Notes: generated by a model not told the origin, from the sequence alone. Positions 35,715 to 47,770 are shown, counted from the first letter of the stretch. The stretch: DNA of 64,000 nt from Cordilura impudica (GCA_963682025.1 OY821519.1:133959612-134023611), one strand, 5' to 3'. Numbers and translations are program-made.

Positions 35715-36513
35715 ACAAGTAGGAAAATTATAGTCGGTCTAGACCGACTATACGATATCCTATACCATGCGTTTAGAAACCCTATCTCTTAGGCCCAACT
35801 AACTGGACATTGAAAATAAGCAAAAACCAAATTTGAGTGGGATTTTTATTAATTTTTTGGCTGCAGATATGAAAAAGTTCATATCGGATGCTATATCTAT
35901 AAAGGGACTAGGTCCAAAAATGGACCGATCCTGATCTTGTTTGGTAAAGTCTCTTGTATTTTGCAAAAATATGTACAAACAAAATTTGAGAAGAATCAGT
36001 GCAATATTTTTGTTTTTTAATAGATTTAAGTGAAGATCGGGAAACAGCTCTATATGGGGTCAAAGGGATCATTTTTGGAGTACTCATTAGTGGATGTAAT
36101 GAACGCATACAAACCCAATTTGAGTAAGATCTATATGACAATTTGGATCTTATGGCAATTTATGTCGATTTCATATGTGTAATTTGTATGGGGGCTAGGT
36201 CTGAACATGGACCGATTCTCACCAATTTCAATAGCGTTCATCCTATGGCCGATAAAAGCTTATATGCCAAATTTCATCAAAATATATTCATATTTTCGAC
36301 CTGCAGTTTGATTACAAGCTTTTCATGGACACACAGACGCACGGACGGACGGACGGACGGACGGACGGACGGACGGACATTGTAAAATCAACTCAGAAAG
36401 TGATTCTGATTCGATCGGTATAATTAAAGATGGGTCTAGGTCAAATATTTTTGGTTGTTACAAACAGCAGCACAAAGTCATTATACCCAAACCACATATT
36501 GGTATAGGGTATA
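35715..36513 (+). repeat. (GGAC)-type dispersed repeat, near-intact copy with (GGAC)9
   Basis: Starts AACAAGTAGGAAAATTATAG with a GTCGGTCTAGACCGAC palindrome and ends CCACATATTGGTATAGGGTATAAA. It shares an inverted subterminal word TACCCTATACCA with its own end. A perfect run of nine GGAC units lies at 36,343-36,378. About 98% identical by eye to the next copy, 990 bp downstream. Confidence 0.8.
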
Positions 36514-36704
36514 AAAAATCATTATATTTAATCAACAATTAATTAAACTATAGATAAAAAGACTTAGAAAAAGATTAATTCTAATATCTCAAAAATATAA
36601 AATTAATTATGGCAATCTTCGAAGCAATTACAGTTTCTTATGAACCAAAAAGGTTTTTTTTAAAAAAGAACGATTTTCGTTTCCATTTTTACTACAAACT
36701 AAAC

Positions 36705-37507
36705 AAGTAAGAAAATTATAGTCGGTCTAGACCGACTATACGATACCCTATACCATGCCTTTAGAAACCCTATCTCTTAGGCCCAACCAACTGGACATTG
36801 AAAATAAGCAAAAACCAAATTTGAGTGGGATTTTTATTAATTTTTTTGGCTGCAGATATGAAAAAGTTCATATCGGATGCTATATCTATAAAGGGACTAG
36901 GTCCAAAAATGGACCGATCCTGATCATGTTTGGTAAAGTCTCTTGTATTTTGCAAAAATATGTACAAACAAAATTTGAGAAGAATCAGTGCAATATTTTT
37001 GTTTTTTAATAGATTTAAGTGAAGATCGGGAAGCACCTCTATATGGGGTCAAAGGGATCATTTTTGGACTACTCATTAGTGGATGTAATGAACGCATACA
37101 AACCCAAATTTGAGTAAGATCTATATGACAATTTGGATCTTATGGCAATTTATGTCGATTTCATATGGGTAATTTGTATGGGGGCTAGGTCTGGACCGAT
37201 TCTCACCGATTTCAATAGCGTTCATCCCATGGCCAATAAAAGCTTATATACCAAATTTCGTCAAAATATATTCATATTTGCGACCTGCAGTTTGATTACA
37301 AGCTTTACATGGACACACAGACGGACGGACGGACGGACGGACGGACGGACGGACGGACGGACGGACGGACATTGTTAAATCAACTCAGAAAGTGATTCTG
37401 ATTCGATCGGTATAATTAAAGATGGGTCTAGGTCAAATATTTTTGGTTGTTACAAACAGCAGCACAAAGTCATTATACCCAAACCACATAGTGGTATAGG
37501 GTATAAA
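36705..37507 (+). repeat. (GGAC)-type dispersed repeat, near-intact copy with (GGAC)12
   Basis: Same boundaries as the previous copy (AACAAGTAAGAAAATTATAG ... GTGGTATAGGGTATAAAAAG). The tetranucleotide run is 12 units (37,323-37,370). Small frames through it and its neighbour are non-coding. Young age is suggested by the similarity of the two copies. Confidence 0.8.
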
Positions 37508-37577
37508 AAGTAGTAATCGATTCTCTGTGATCTATATTTAAAAATTTACAACAAATACAAAACCAAAGCTACAGTTA

Positions 37578-38912
37578 CACAGTGGTTCAAAACCAAAAAA
37601 AAGTGGTAATAAGTCTGGAACTTCTAAACTATTGGTTGGATTGGAATAGTATATTATAGGCGATTGTAGCCAAGGATATAGGCTTTCAAAATATTTATTT
37701 TTGAGATACCCTGCTGTAACACAGGGTGAGCTACAGGGTGTCAAAGTCGACCACCTCGAGGTGGAAAATGCTTTCAAAGCTTGTAACTTTTATAAATATG
37801 AAGAGATTTTTACGTTTTTTAAATTTTTCCAATAACCATTAAATTATTAGCAAAAACCATGCTTATACTACCTAGTTATAGCTTAGGGTTTAAAAAATAT
37901 TTGATTTTAAAAATCAACATTTGAACTTTTCACCAAATTCTTTCTTGGTTTTTCGCAAATAACATTTTTATTAAAATAGATAAAAAAAAAAATCTAAAAA
38001 TATGTGGCGATAGCCAGTACTTTTCAAAAAAATGCGTTGAAGTATTTTTTGAATTATTTCAAACCGTTTAGTGAGCACAAAATCTTAAAGTTGACTTTTT
38101 GAATCAGGTTCTAAAAATTGCAAATTTTTGCCAAAAATACCCTTCATTCTTTCACTTTTTTCTCACAACCTTGGTAAAACATGTATATATTTTTCTAGAT
38201 ATTTTAAAAGAGTATGCTTCAAGAATGGTTGTAAGCGAAATTTTTAATATTTTTGGACATGCATTGGGCGAATACAAAAATATCCGCTCGATTTCTTCAG
38301 ATATTTCACCGCAGTATTAAAGCTCCAAGCACTTTTATTTATTTTCCGCAATAAAAGCCACCGCCGTTACATAAACGTGGTCAGGAAGGCTTAAATGGTG
38401 AAAAAGTCAAATTTTCATACGAATTTTTGTTTTTAACATAAAAAACATATTAAGGTTAGTTATTTTTATATTTTGTTTATTGATTCAGAACGTCATTTAA
38501 ATTATCTAAAACACTTCAAAAAATCATTTTGATAACGTTAACAGTTTTTGAGATATTTATATTCAAATTTCACAAAAAAATATAGAAAAACTATGGCTTT
38601 TCGTTTTTTTTGGTTTTTTTGGTAAAGTGTTCCCAAAATTTTTGAATTTTACTTATTATTATACACATTGTTAAAGAAGACATATTTATCTATTCAGCGA
38701 TGTATAACATGTCTATCAAATATATTGCAACATGCTGAAATAATGACCCCAAACCACACTCCACAGGCAAAAATTTAGCTATTTCAAATAACACTTCAAA
38801 TAATTTTACATATCTTTTCAAAGAAGGTATAATTATAAGTTAATGGTGTATGAAATATTTACCTAATGAGTTTCAACTGATCATAAAATTGCCCGAAACT
38901 CTGATGCTGATT
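37578..38912 (+). repeat. Left inverted arm of the Transib element
   Basis: Matches 42,386-41,300 in reverse orientation. The first 60 bp differ at only two positions. A segment at about 38,250-38,548 is present only in this arm (insertion here or deletion there); the match resumes with TTTTTGAGATATTTATATTC and continues to about 38,780, then with indels to ATAAAATTGCCCGAAACTCTGAT near 38,908. Confidence 0.8.
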
Positions 38913-39144
38913 TTATACAAAAAAAAAAAAACAGGTAAAAACCAATGCCTAAGATATTTTCATTATTAAATAACAAATATAACTAAATTTTTTTTAATGA
39001 ATATTTTTTCATTTGTTTTATAATAGGCTTATAATTACATAACAATTGTCTGCTTTTTTACTAGTTATTTTCTACAAAACAATCAGAAATATCAAAAGAT
39101 AAAAGATGTTTTATATGCATAGCTTCGGAATCATTATTTTCTAT

Positions 39145-41109
39145 TTAAAGACTTATTTTTAGTAACCATTTTGTTCTTATGGAGTATATTACTGGATCTG
39201 ATGATATCAATAAATATTCCATTAAATCGAAATTTTGGGCTTCTTTGCTACATTTTCTTGTATTAAAAAGTCTAAAGTGTTTGACATCTCTGTTTCTAGA
39301 ATATTGTGCTTCTTCAGTCAGTTATCTCAAGGGCAGGATTCTATTTTGTATTATTTCTTTCCCATGAGCTAATACTTTATGTACAGTTGGTGTCATTGGC
39401 TTCCAAGGATATAAGTTCATTATTAATTCCTTAGTTCCACTAGCATATATTTTCAATTTCTCCGCATTAATTTGTTGTTTGCTATTAATGGCAGCTAATA
39501 TTACTTTAAACCGTGCGATTAAAGCCGTGTCAATGCCAGTAATCAAAGAAGTAGTTTCGGGATCTTCAAAGAAATGTCTTGCTGTATTACCATCATTTGA
39601 ACTTCCATAGCCACAAAGAGGCTTATTTATAATTAGACCAAGTTGCATTTTAAATTCATCTTGAATTCCTTTCTTCTCAGTTTTTCGTATGGCGTGTAGA
39701 TCAGTATTATTTTTAACTGGTATATTTTCTTGTCCTGGAATTTGCCGGTATTTTAGATCATATGCGAGATACAAGCAATATTCCATAAATCGTATTCTTG
39801 CATGAAGTGGTGATATTCCAAATTTTAAAGCATTTTCATTAATAGGAATTTCATCACAACTGTTATGAAATTCTGAACTTTTCTTTCCACATATATTACA
39901 TTTCCAAGTAGATGTTATATCTGTAACGGCATTGGCTACTTTCCCATCAATCATTGTAAAAAGTGGTTGAAATAACACTTTAATGACACTTCCGGATATT
40001 TCCACAAAAACTGGAGACAATCCCGAAATTTCCTGATTTATTGAACTCACTAAGCATTGTGTTGTAATTTTGTCTTCCTTTGTGTACTCAAATCGGATTG
40101 GCCGACATAGAAACTTAGATCCGGGTGTTAAATTACTCCATATGTACTGATATTCTCTCTCACTAGAAGAAGAACTTGTCTCATTATATAGCCTCATTTT
40201 TAATGGTACTAATGATGTCATAAAAATTGTTGAAAAATCTATTTCTGAATTGCTTCCACTTGGTTGTCTATACTCAGAAAATCCAGATGTTCCATCGCAT
40301 CCCCATTTACATATTAACGTAACTTCTGAATTGTTGCATATTTCTATTTCTTCTTTGCTAAATGTGGATATTATTCTAGATGCAGTGTTTTCAAGCAGTT
40401 CCGCTAATCCAACGTTTGCACTTTCAGTATTGGATCTCACATTAGATGAATTTTAGAATTTTATTTTTTGTTTCCTTTATGGCTCTGCTGGTAGGAAAAA
40501 TATCAAATCCTTTTTCTTTGAGAGCTTTTCTCAAAATACCATATATATTTCTTGTCAATCCCAAATTTAAAATAAGAGCTAACGCATCCTCTTCTGTAAA
40601 TGATGTTGACGATTTTGGCGCTGAAATACTTTGCACCATACGCTTCAACCGCTTAGGAGATGCAGTTGGTAACACATCTACAATTTTAGCAGCTTCTTTG
40701 GTTGCGTGCGTGTCAAGGCTGATTTAAAAGAATCATTAATTTCATTAGTCGAACGGTTACTAATGATTTCTTCTTGTTTTCTCTTTTTTGTCCTTGATTG
40801 AACATTTTCGTAGTCCTTTTTAGATCGACCAAATGCCTTTTTCTCAATTTGTACTGTGAGGCCCGTTTTCAACCATTCTTCATTTTTAGTCATAAACTTT
40901 GATTTTAATAAACCCGATTGGCTAAATCTTCTTTCGTAATCTTTGTAAAAATTTTCAACATCTTCAGATCTCACATTTAAACCGTGAGTGTTGTTAATTG
41001 TATAAAATAATTTCGAGACTTTTTCCGAACGTGATGAATGAATAGTATAATCGGAAGGATTTTCCCAAATAACTTTGCAAAGTGAATAATACTTTAATGT
41101 AACCTCCAT
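39145..41109 (-). pseudogene. Transib transposase (RAG1-core relative), two frameshifts and one stop
   Basis: Minus-strand pieces at 41,109-40,678, 40,675-40,442 and 40,440-39,322 plus a tail to 39,145 add up to about 650 residues, the family length. Landmarks: CKWGCDGTSGFSEY (first catalytic Asp, near 40,315), FTMIDGKVANAVTD (second Asp, near 39,955), WKCNICGK (zinc CxxC, near 39,895), SPLHARIRFMEYC, YGSSNDGNTARHFF, YPWKPMTPTVHKVLAHG, and LTEEAQYSRNRD carrying the catalytic Glu (near 39,305). Frame changes lie near 40,700 and 40,450; TAA at 39,322-39,324 precedes the Glu block. The enzyme would cut DNA at CAC ends by hairpin formation, as RAG1 does. Confidence 0.92.
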
Positions 41110-41299
41110 GATAGATTATACGTAAGTGATCTTAATAAACAAGAAACTCATGGTTATATACTGAAAATACTTTTTGAAAGGTAATATATCGGGCAGGTAC
41201 TTCAACCAATACTTACATTTTGTTTTAGTGAATCTAAGGATTTGGCTTTTACCTGTTTTTTTTTTTTGCATAAAAAGGTATTGTAAATTACAGATATTT

Positions 41300-42386
41300 T
41301 GCAATAGGTATCAGAGTTTCGGGCAATTTTATGATCAGTTGATACCTTATACATTCTTTGAAAAGATATATAAAATTATTTGAAGTAATAAAAACGTATG
41401 CAACCCTTTACCAAAAAACAATAAAAAATATGTCATACATAGTGAATGACCATTTTATATGAACAAATAGAGAAAAAGCTAAATTTTTGCCTGTGGAGTG
41501 TGGTTTGGGGTCATTATTTCAGCATGTTGCAATATATTTGATAGACATGTTATATATCGTTGAATAGATAAATATGTCTTCTTTAACAATGTGTATAATA
41601 ATAAGTAAAATTCAAAAATTTTGGAAACACTTTACCAAAAAAACCGAAAAAAACGAAAAACCATAGTTTTTCTATATTTTTTTCTGAAATTTGAATATAA
41701 ATATCTCAAAAACTATTAAAAAATTTCGCTTACAACCATTCCTGAAGCATACTCTTTTAAAATATGTAGAAAAATATATACATGTTTTACCAAGGTTGTG
41801 AGAAAAAAGTGAAAGAATGAAGGGTATTTTTTTTGGCAAAAATTTGCAATTTTAGAACCTGATTCAAAAAGTCAACTTTAAGATTTTGTGCTCACTAAAC
41901 GGTTTGAAATAATTCAAAAAGTACTTCAACGTATTTTTTTAAGAAGTACTGGCTATCGCCACATTTTTTTAGATTTTTTTTAGTCTCTTTTAATTGAAAT
42001 GTTATTTGCGAAAAACCAAGAAAGAATTTGGTGAAAAGTTCAAATGTTGATTTTTAAAATCAAATATTTTTTAAATCATAAGCGCTAACTAGGTAGTATA
42101 AGCATGTTTTTTGTTATTAATTTAATGATTATTGGAAAAATTTAAAAAACTTAAAAATCACTTCATATTTATAAAAGTTACAAGCTTTGAAAGCATTTTC
42201 CACCTCGAGGTGGTCGAATTTGGCACCCTGTAGCTCACCCTGTGTTACAACAGGGTATCTCAAAAATAAATATTTTGAAAGCCTATATCCTTGACTACAA
42301 TCGCCTAGAATATAGTATTCCAATCCAACCAACAGTTTAGAAGTTCCAGACTTCTTACCACTTTTTTTTGGTTTTGAACCACTGTG
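41300..42386 (+). repeat. Right inverted arm of the Transib element
   Basis: Inverse of 37,578-38,912 without the approximately 300-bp segment. It starts about 190 bp upstream of the transposase ATG (41,109), so the promoter of the gene must lie inside the duplicated arm, and the left arm would carry a second outward-inward copy of it. Confidence 0.8.
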
Positions 42387-42602
42387 AGTTATTTAAAAAA
42401 ATAAAAAAACAAATGACTGACTTGTTTTGAGCGGAGTAAATAACTTGCTAATATATATGGCCCATGGATTTTTTCCTTGAAGGAATTAAAAAAAAATATT
42501 TTTGACCACGCTTTTGTTTAGATATGTTGGGTCGTTAAGTACGAAACGAAAAAAAAAAATTTTTTTTTTCCAGCAGTTTAGGTTTGGTCTTGAAAGGGTT
42601 AA

Positions 42603-42905
42603 AGTTATTTGACCCATAGGAGCAAAGTTTTATTGAAATTCTTTCTTTCCTTATGCATATGAGTTTTGAATCACTCCGCGACTGTGCCTGACTGTTTGAC
42701 TGTCTTAAAATTAATCTTTGGTCACAACAAGTCTATGGACAAAGTTTCAGATCGATCGGATGAGGGGAAATGTAGTTTAAATCACTCCGTGACTGTGCGT
42801 GATTGAACGTGACTACCCCAAAACTAATCTGTAGTGAGAACAAGACTATGGGCCAACTTTCAGATCAATTGGATAAGGGGGAATGGGGTTGCCATATGGC
42901 AAAGA
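42603..42905 (+). repeat. Dispersed repeat with tandem ACTCCGYGACTGTGCSTGA units
   Basis: The block AATCACTCCGCGACTGTGCCTGACTG...TCAGATCGATCGGATGAGGGG is present twice (from about 42,668 and 42,780), period about 112 bp. The word CAAAGTTTCAGATCGAT also occurs at 11,333, linking it to the 10.7-kb family. Confidence 0.5.
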
Positions 42906-43076
42906 GACAGTGAGTATGAGTTAAAAGAAAAAGTTTAAAAAACCTTTTTTTTCATAGAGCATCTTTTTTTAAAGTACCTTTCCTCAAATTCGAACATTTC
43001 GTTATAAAAAGATTTTTATTATTATCCAACGGGGAAACTTAGTTGCCTTACACTGAACGTTATATATGTGGTTTTC

Positions 43077-43823
43077 TGAAATAACCGCGTATGTCCATTT
43101 TTGTTAGTTTTGATTTAACGATACCAAATATATTAATTTTAGACGCTCTTTACATGTGTTAACTTTTTTTCTTTTTTTAAATATTAACCATTTCTGAGTT
43201 TTTCTTTAAATAACGACGTAACTTAAATGTTTATTAAATTAATTTGCAGCACTATCGACGTATGTCAACCTACGTTCGATCGCTGACAAATAATTTTCTC
43301 AGAAAACGACACATACGACATACGTTGTTATTAATGAAAAAAATGCAAAACAATTTTGGATTATTTTTCAGTTTACAATCACTTACGAAAATTTGTGTGT
43401 TTATTTCTGTTGTTTTTTTGTCACTACTATTCTTGATACGTTATTATATTCTCATCCTAAGTCCCGTTAACTTCTTGTTGACGAACAAAAAAAAAAAAAC
43501 CATTTTTCAAGCAACAACAACTTATGTTTACATTGGTAGTTTTGTTTTTCAACGAAAACGACGTTTGTCGACATAAGTTGTTTATATGCACACACTTTAA
43601 GTGTTATTTACCTATTGTTTTGTTCGTCCTTCTCTAGGATCTATTCATCTGAAAATTTTTGACTCAAAATTTTATATAAAGTATTTATTGCCCATATCTA
43701 CTGGACTGTTAAATAAAAAGCTCTAAAAACTTTATATCGAGCCCATCATTTCAAATATAACGTTTTTAGGCTCCCCTGAACATTTTGATTTTATGACATA
43801 CGCGGTTATTCTAGAAAACCACA
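43077..43823 (+). mobile_element. Non-autonomous DNA element with 29-bp TIRs, copy 2
   Basis: Begins TGTGGTTTTCTGAAATAACC and ends GGTTATTCTAGAAAACCACA; the 29-bp ends match at 27 positions when inverted. It is collinear with 18,557-19,232 but 70 bp longer, mainly an extra CAACGAAAACGACGTTTGTC-containing piece near 43,550. No coding frame. Confidence 0.72.
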
Positions 43824-44755
43824 GATATTTAGTTCTAATTTCCCACTTTATAATTCTTATAATAAATATAGTTTTTTTTTTCGATATAATATAAATATTT
43901 ATTTGTATTTTTTTAATTTAAACCAATTTATTTCAGTATTAAAAGTTTTTTCTTGAGTGTATAACAAGAAAAATGTAGACATTTATACCTTATCTGCTGA
44001 TTATAAGATTGGCAAATATCTCCACGTGTTTTGTAACACTCAAGGAAAAGTGTTAGCTTAACATTTATACCCTTTTTACATGTTTTCCATGCACACACAA
44101 GCTCACATATTTTTTTTAGTGAATTTTTCAATTTTATTCGTTTGCTCTTCGAACATATAAATATATATTGTACGTATGTATATATAAATACATGAAAACG
44201 TATGTATGTATGTACACATGTGCAAATAATATGGTACTTATCTGTACTAAATCAATAAAATTACTTGGTTTATGAACACATACAAAAAATATGTACGTTG
44301 TACAGGAATCATAAAATCAAACTTCATAAGATATTCCTTGAAGGTACGGATTATGTACACAAGTAATAGTTGGTATTTATACTCGTAGCAGGTTAAACTG
44401 AATTTCAATATTTCTTTCATTTAAATTATTTGTTAAAGTTTTTTTAAATATCTGAGTGAGAACTTTTGAAAAATGTTACTTATTTTCTGAAAGAACCAGT
44501 TAGACTCTCAGAAGATATTTCAACAGCAAATTCGTTCCGATTATTAAATTATTGTTTTATTGAAAAAAATCTTAGGCTATGAAGAATTTTCTTTTGAGAT
44601 TACAATTTAAGGGCAATTTCGTTCCTTATTACAATTTTTAAAGTTCTTAGAACTTTTTTCAATTAAAGATTATTTATTTTCTAAATTCTTTTGCTTGAAT
44701 AGATTTTGAAATTACTTAGAAATTTTCACTAACAACAATATGCAAACAAGTTGAA
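43824..44755. other. No gene recognised; short ACGTATGTA microsatellite
   Basis: AT-rich; a degenerate (GTAT)n run at 44,170-44,215. No frame of note. Confidence 0.4.
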
Positions 44756-44756
44756 C

Positions 44757-46001
44757 TACTTTTGACTCAAAATAAAATAATCGTTCAGTTGTGTTAACTC
44801 AACGTGCGTATTATCTAAATTATTGTGGCCAAGAAGCACAGCCTGACAAAAATATTCGTCGTTCAGTGTCAAATTTCGTTGACAACGGGACATTGGGAAA
44901 TCGTCCATATGCCCTTCATCAATGCCCAAGACTTTCCAAGGAACTAAGTAGTTGAAGCGGTAATGGAAAGTGTTTCTAATAACGCCAATTAGTCGTATCG
45001 TCACGGCGCTCAGCATTATGGCGTCAGCGAAACTAGTTTAAGGTCCACTTTGAAAGATGATTTGCATTTGTTTGTGCATAAAGCGAAATTGTCTTAACGA
45101 ATTTTGCTGACAGACCAGGCAAGTAGCTGGCAATACGGTCAAACGAATGGTTGACACTGAACATGACTTTTGGACTGTTTCGGCTTTAGCTATCAAAATG
45201 GCCGCATTTGGGGAGTGCAGAATCTGCACGATGTGGGATATACTATTGGATGTCAGAAAAATGACTATTTGGACTGCCGTTTGTACCGAAACGATTATTG
45301 CCCCATTATTATTCAGAGAAGGCGAAACTGTCAAAGGGAAACGATATCGGTGGATGTTGGCTTATTACTGCCTGCCCGAAAACGTGTGAAAAAGGTCTAG
45401 ATGGTTACTGGTTTCAACAGGATGGTGCACCATGCCACTCTGCAAAACAAAAAAAATGCAATTTTGACAAAAAAAAAAAAAAAAATTCTTGGACCTGTAA
45501 TCTCCATGTCTGAACCCTGCGAATTTCTTCTTGTGGGGTTATTTGAAAAGCAAAGTATATACCAATAAGCCTCAAACCATTGACGAGCTCAAGGTAAACA
45601 TTCTTACCGATTGCATCGGTATACCTCCCGGGATGCTCCAAAAGTTATGGAAAATGAGGCAAAAAGGGCGCATTTGCCGTGGCCAATAGAGGAGGCTATT
45701 TGATTGATGTTGTATTCAAAAAGTAATTAAAATGGTTTGAAAAGGACCAAGTGAAACAAAACTAACACACATATGTAAAACAATAATATTTTTGAATTGT
45801 TCAATATTATAAATTTTATAAATTGGGCATTATGTAGAAGGTGTTTTGCACATATTAACAACTAGAACTTTTAAATTTTAAGGGGTAATGGAAACTCACA
45901 TATGTAAGTCGTATTTCTGTTCTTTTGACAGAGCGGCGAGTTCGTATTTGAGCAAATTTTACCCGAAAAAACTTCATATGTTTAATGATGGCCACCCTGT
46001 G
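44757..46001 (+). pseudogene. mariner-like transposase and candidate 3' terminal repeat
   Basis: Pieces in changing frames follow mariner order: AQPDKNIRRSVSNFVDNGTL (start of the DNA-binding part), MTIWTAVCTETIIAPLLF near 45,270, GYWFQQDGAPCHSA near 45,410 (second catalytic Asp kept), then LNPANFFLWGYLKSKVY near 45,515, where the third catalytic Asp is Asn, and NKPQTIDELKVNI. An A-run at 45,471-45,485 breaks the frame. Downstream GATGGCCACCCTGTG (45,988-46,002) inverted reads CACAGGGTGGCCATC, a mariner-type terminus. The 5' end was not located. Confidence 0.82.
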
Positions 46002-46796
46002 TACTTTTGTAATTTTGGTACACCATCCAAACGAATAACAGAATTCCCACAAAAGCGTTTTTTATAGATTCTTTATGAAACTAAACTAAAATATTCAGGA
46101 GGGAAATGAGTTACAATGAACACTGGGTGCTATTGTGTAGTGTTTCTTCTCGAGAATTTTTTTCTCGAGAAATTCTCGAGAAAATTATAAAATTATAAAG
46201 TCACAATTCTCGAGAAATTTAGATATTTCTCGAAAAATATGCAAAAATTATAATTAAGTGAATTTTTTAATAAAATTTTGTTATTTTGGAAAATTCTTAA
46301 ACCTCTAATAATTTGCCGTTCTGTTCATTTTCTTAAGCGCTTTGTAGACACAACGATTTTGCTTCGATTTTCTTATAAAACAGAATCCATCCAATATCGA
46401 ATCAATATCCACAAATTGAAACAATTTGTGTTTACGCACACCAATTTCCTTTCGATATTAATGCAAATCATAGTGTCTAAACAGCGCTATTCATCGCTAT
46501 CATACATTTTTTTTAAAAAACCGTTATTTTTCTTTTTTTTTTTATTCATAATTGTCTCAAACTTCAGTGGTTGTGATTGTTTTATACTTAACAATTCGGG
46601 GAATTCCCGATCAGCAATTACTATAACTAATTGCGTTGTGAAAGATATTTGTATGTAAAAATATTTAAAAAAATGAAGTACCACATATGTAAGATAAACC
46701 TATATAATAAATTTAAGGTAAGAAGTTGTGTTATTATAAATTTTGTTTTTAAAATCATTTTAATTAAAAAATAGAAACCAACAAATACCCATAAAA

Positions 46797-47480
46797 TGAC
46801 GAAAATTTACCAGGACTGTTGGGAACATTTTAAAAAAAGTGAAAGGAATAAAGATTTGGTCTGCGTAGGCAGAAAGTTTACATGAGTATAAAAGAGAAGA
46901 AAACAATGATGGTCCAAGCGCCTCAAAAAATGCCAAAAGCTACAGGTACGAAGATAATTCAGTAATTGAATCTTTCTTTAAACGAGCAACTATGAGTGAA
47001 TTAATTTCAAAGTTAGCAGCTGTTGATGGAATGTCTTTTCACAGAATTACTAAAAGTGAATTCATTAGAACATCTATGAGTGGCAAAGGATTTAATTTAC
47101 CACGAAACCCTACCAAAGTGATGCAATTAATGCTGAACTTTTATGAAAATATAAAACAACAGAAGTTGTGGAAGACGTTGATGTTTATTTGCAACCCCAA
47201 ATCGAAAAAGCTATTAAATCCATTCGAAAAATCACAAAAATGTTTAAAAGCTCCCCCGTTAAAAACGCTATATTACAAAAATATGTAGTGGAAGAGGAGA
47301 AAAAAGAGCTAATGGTAATCTTAGATTGTTCTACTAGATGGAATACAATGGAGGCTATGGTAGAAAGATTTGTAAGAATTAGCGGCCCAATCAAAAAAGC
47401 TTTATTGATTGAATTAAATTTGTGTAGTTTGTGGAATGACGACTATGTTGAGTTTGCTAAAATAACACTGTGGAACAAAT
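46797..47480 (+). pseudogene. hAT transposase, N-terminal half
   Basis: Starts MTKIYQDCWEHFKKSERN, a shortened BED-type beginning; a TGA at about 46,884 interrupts. An open stretch then gives SVIESFFKRATMSELISKL, GMSFHRITKSEFIR, and after a frame change near 47,165 VEDVDVYLQPQIEKAIKSI and LMVILDCSTRWNTMEAMVERF (near 47,310-47,370), the conserved TRWN region of hAT transposases. The similarity ends near 47,480 where other sequence begins. Confidence 0.82.
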
Positions 47481-47770
47481 TTAGGTTAGCAAAAGTTAGG
47501 TCGATTCTGAGAGTGAGGGGTGAAAGTAGAGGCTAAATTAGAAGTCCCGTATCGCGGCGTTTGTGTATGTTAGTTCGAATTTTTTTTTAATCGACCTTCG
47601 AATTTTGCAGTCAAATGCCGATTTTCAGCATATTTATATGGTGTTTTGGCTATAACTCGTCGACTGATTGATATTTTTTCAATCTGTAAAAACCATATTA
47701 TTGCTAGAGACCTGTGCAACAATTACAATTTTAAAAAAAAATTGATTTAGAAAATTTTTGTGGTGCTTAT
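47481..47770. other. Unassigned junction sequence inside the hAT element
   Basis: Between the hAT N-terminal half and an inverted hAT fragment. No frame or repeat recognised. It may contain the border of the inner insertion. Confidence 0.3.

Larger units (their letters stand above)
37578..42386 (-). mobile_element. Transib element with giant terminal inverted repeats
   Basis: Left end CACAGTGGTTCAAAACC at 37,578 and the same sequence inverted ending at 42,386. Both are flanked by AGTTA (37,573-37,577 and 42,387-42,391), a perfect 5-bp target duplication as expected for Transib. The heptamer CACAGTG equals the V(D)J recombination signal heptamer. The inverted arms extend over more than 1 kb each, whereas typical Transib ends are some tens of bp. 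The minus-strand RAG1-like transposase lies between the arms. Confidence 0.9.
35331..42598. mobile_element. Candidate piggyBac-type element (TTAA-flanked), 7.3 kb with nested insertions
   Basis: Left end: TTAA (35,327-35,330) then CCCATTCACGACCAA. Right end, inverted: CCCTTTCAAGACCAA then TTAA (42,599-42,602). The two 15-bp ends differ at two positions, begin with CCC and are bordered by TTAA, all piggyBac traits. The left end also has a subterminal near-palindrome GGGACATATATGTCTC. No piggyBac transposase was found. Inside are two (GGAC) repeats and a full Transib, so the original element was short and non-autonomous. The two ends are far apart and the pairing is an inference. Confidence 0.45.

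Noticed and set aside
36143..37378. Frames of 80-84 codons ending in RTDGRTDGRTDG
   Set aside because: Translation of the (GGAC)n tract in non-coding repeats.
37578..37620. Full 12/23 recombination signal at the Transib end
   Set aside because: The heptamer is perfect, but the sequence after 12 bp (AAAAAAGTG) is only A-rich and nothing nonamer-like follows after 23 bp; not claimed.
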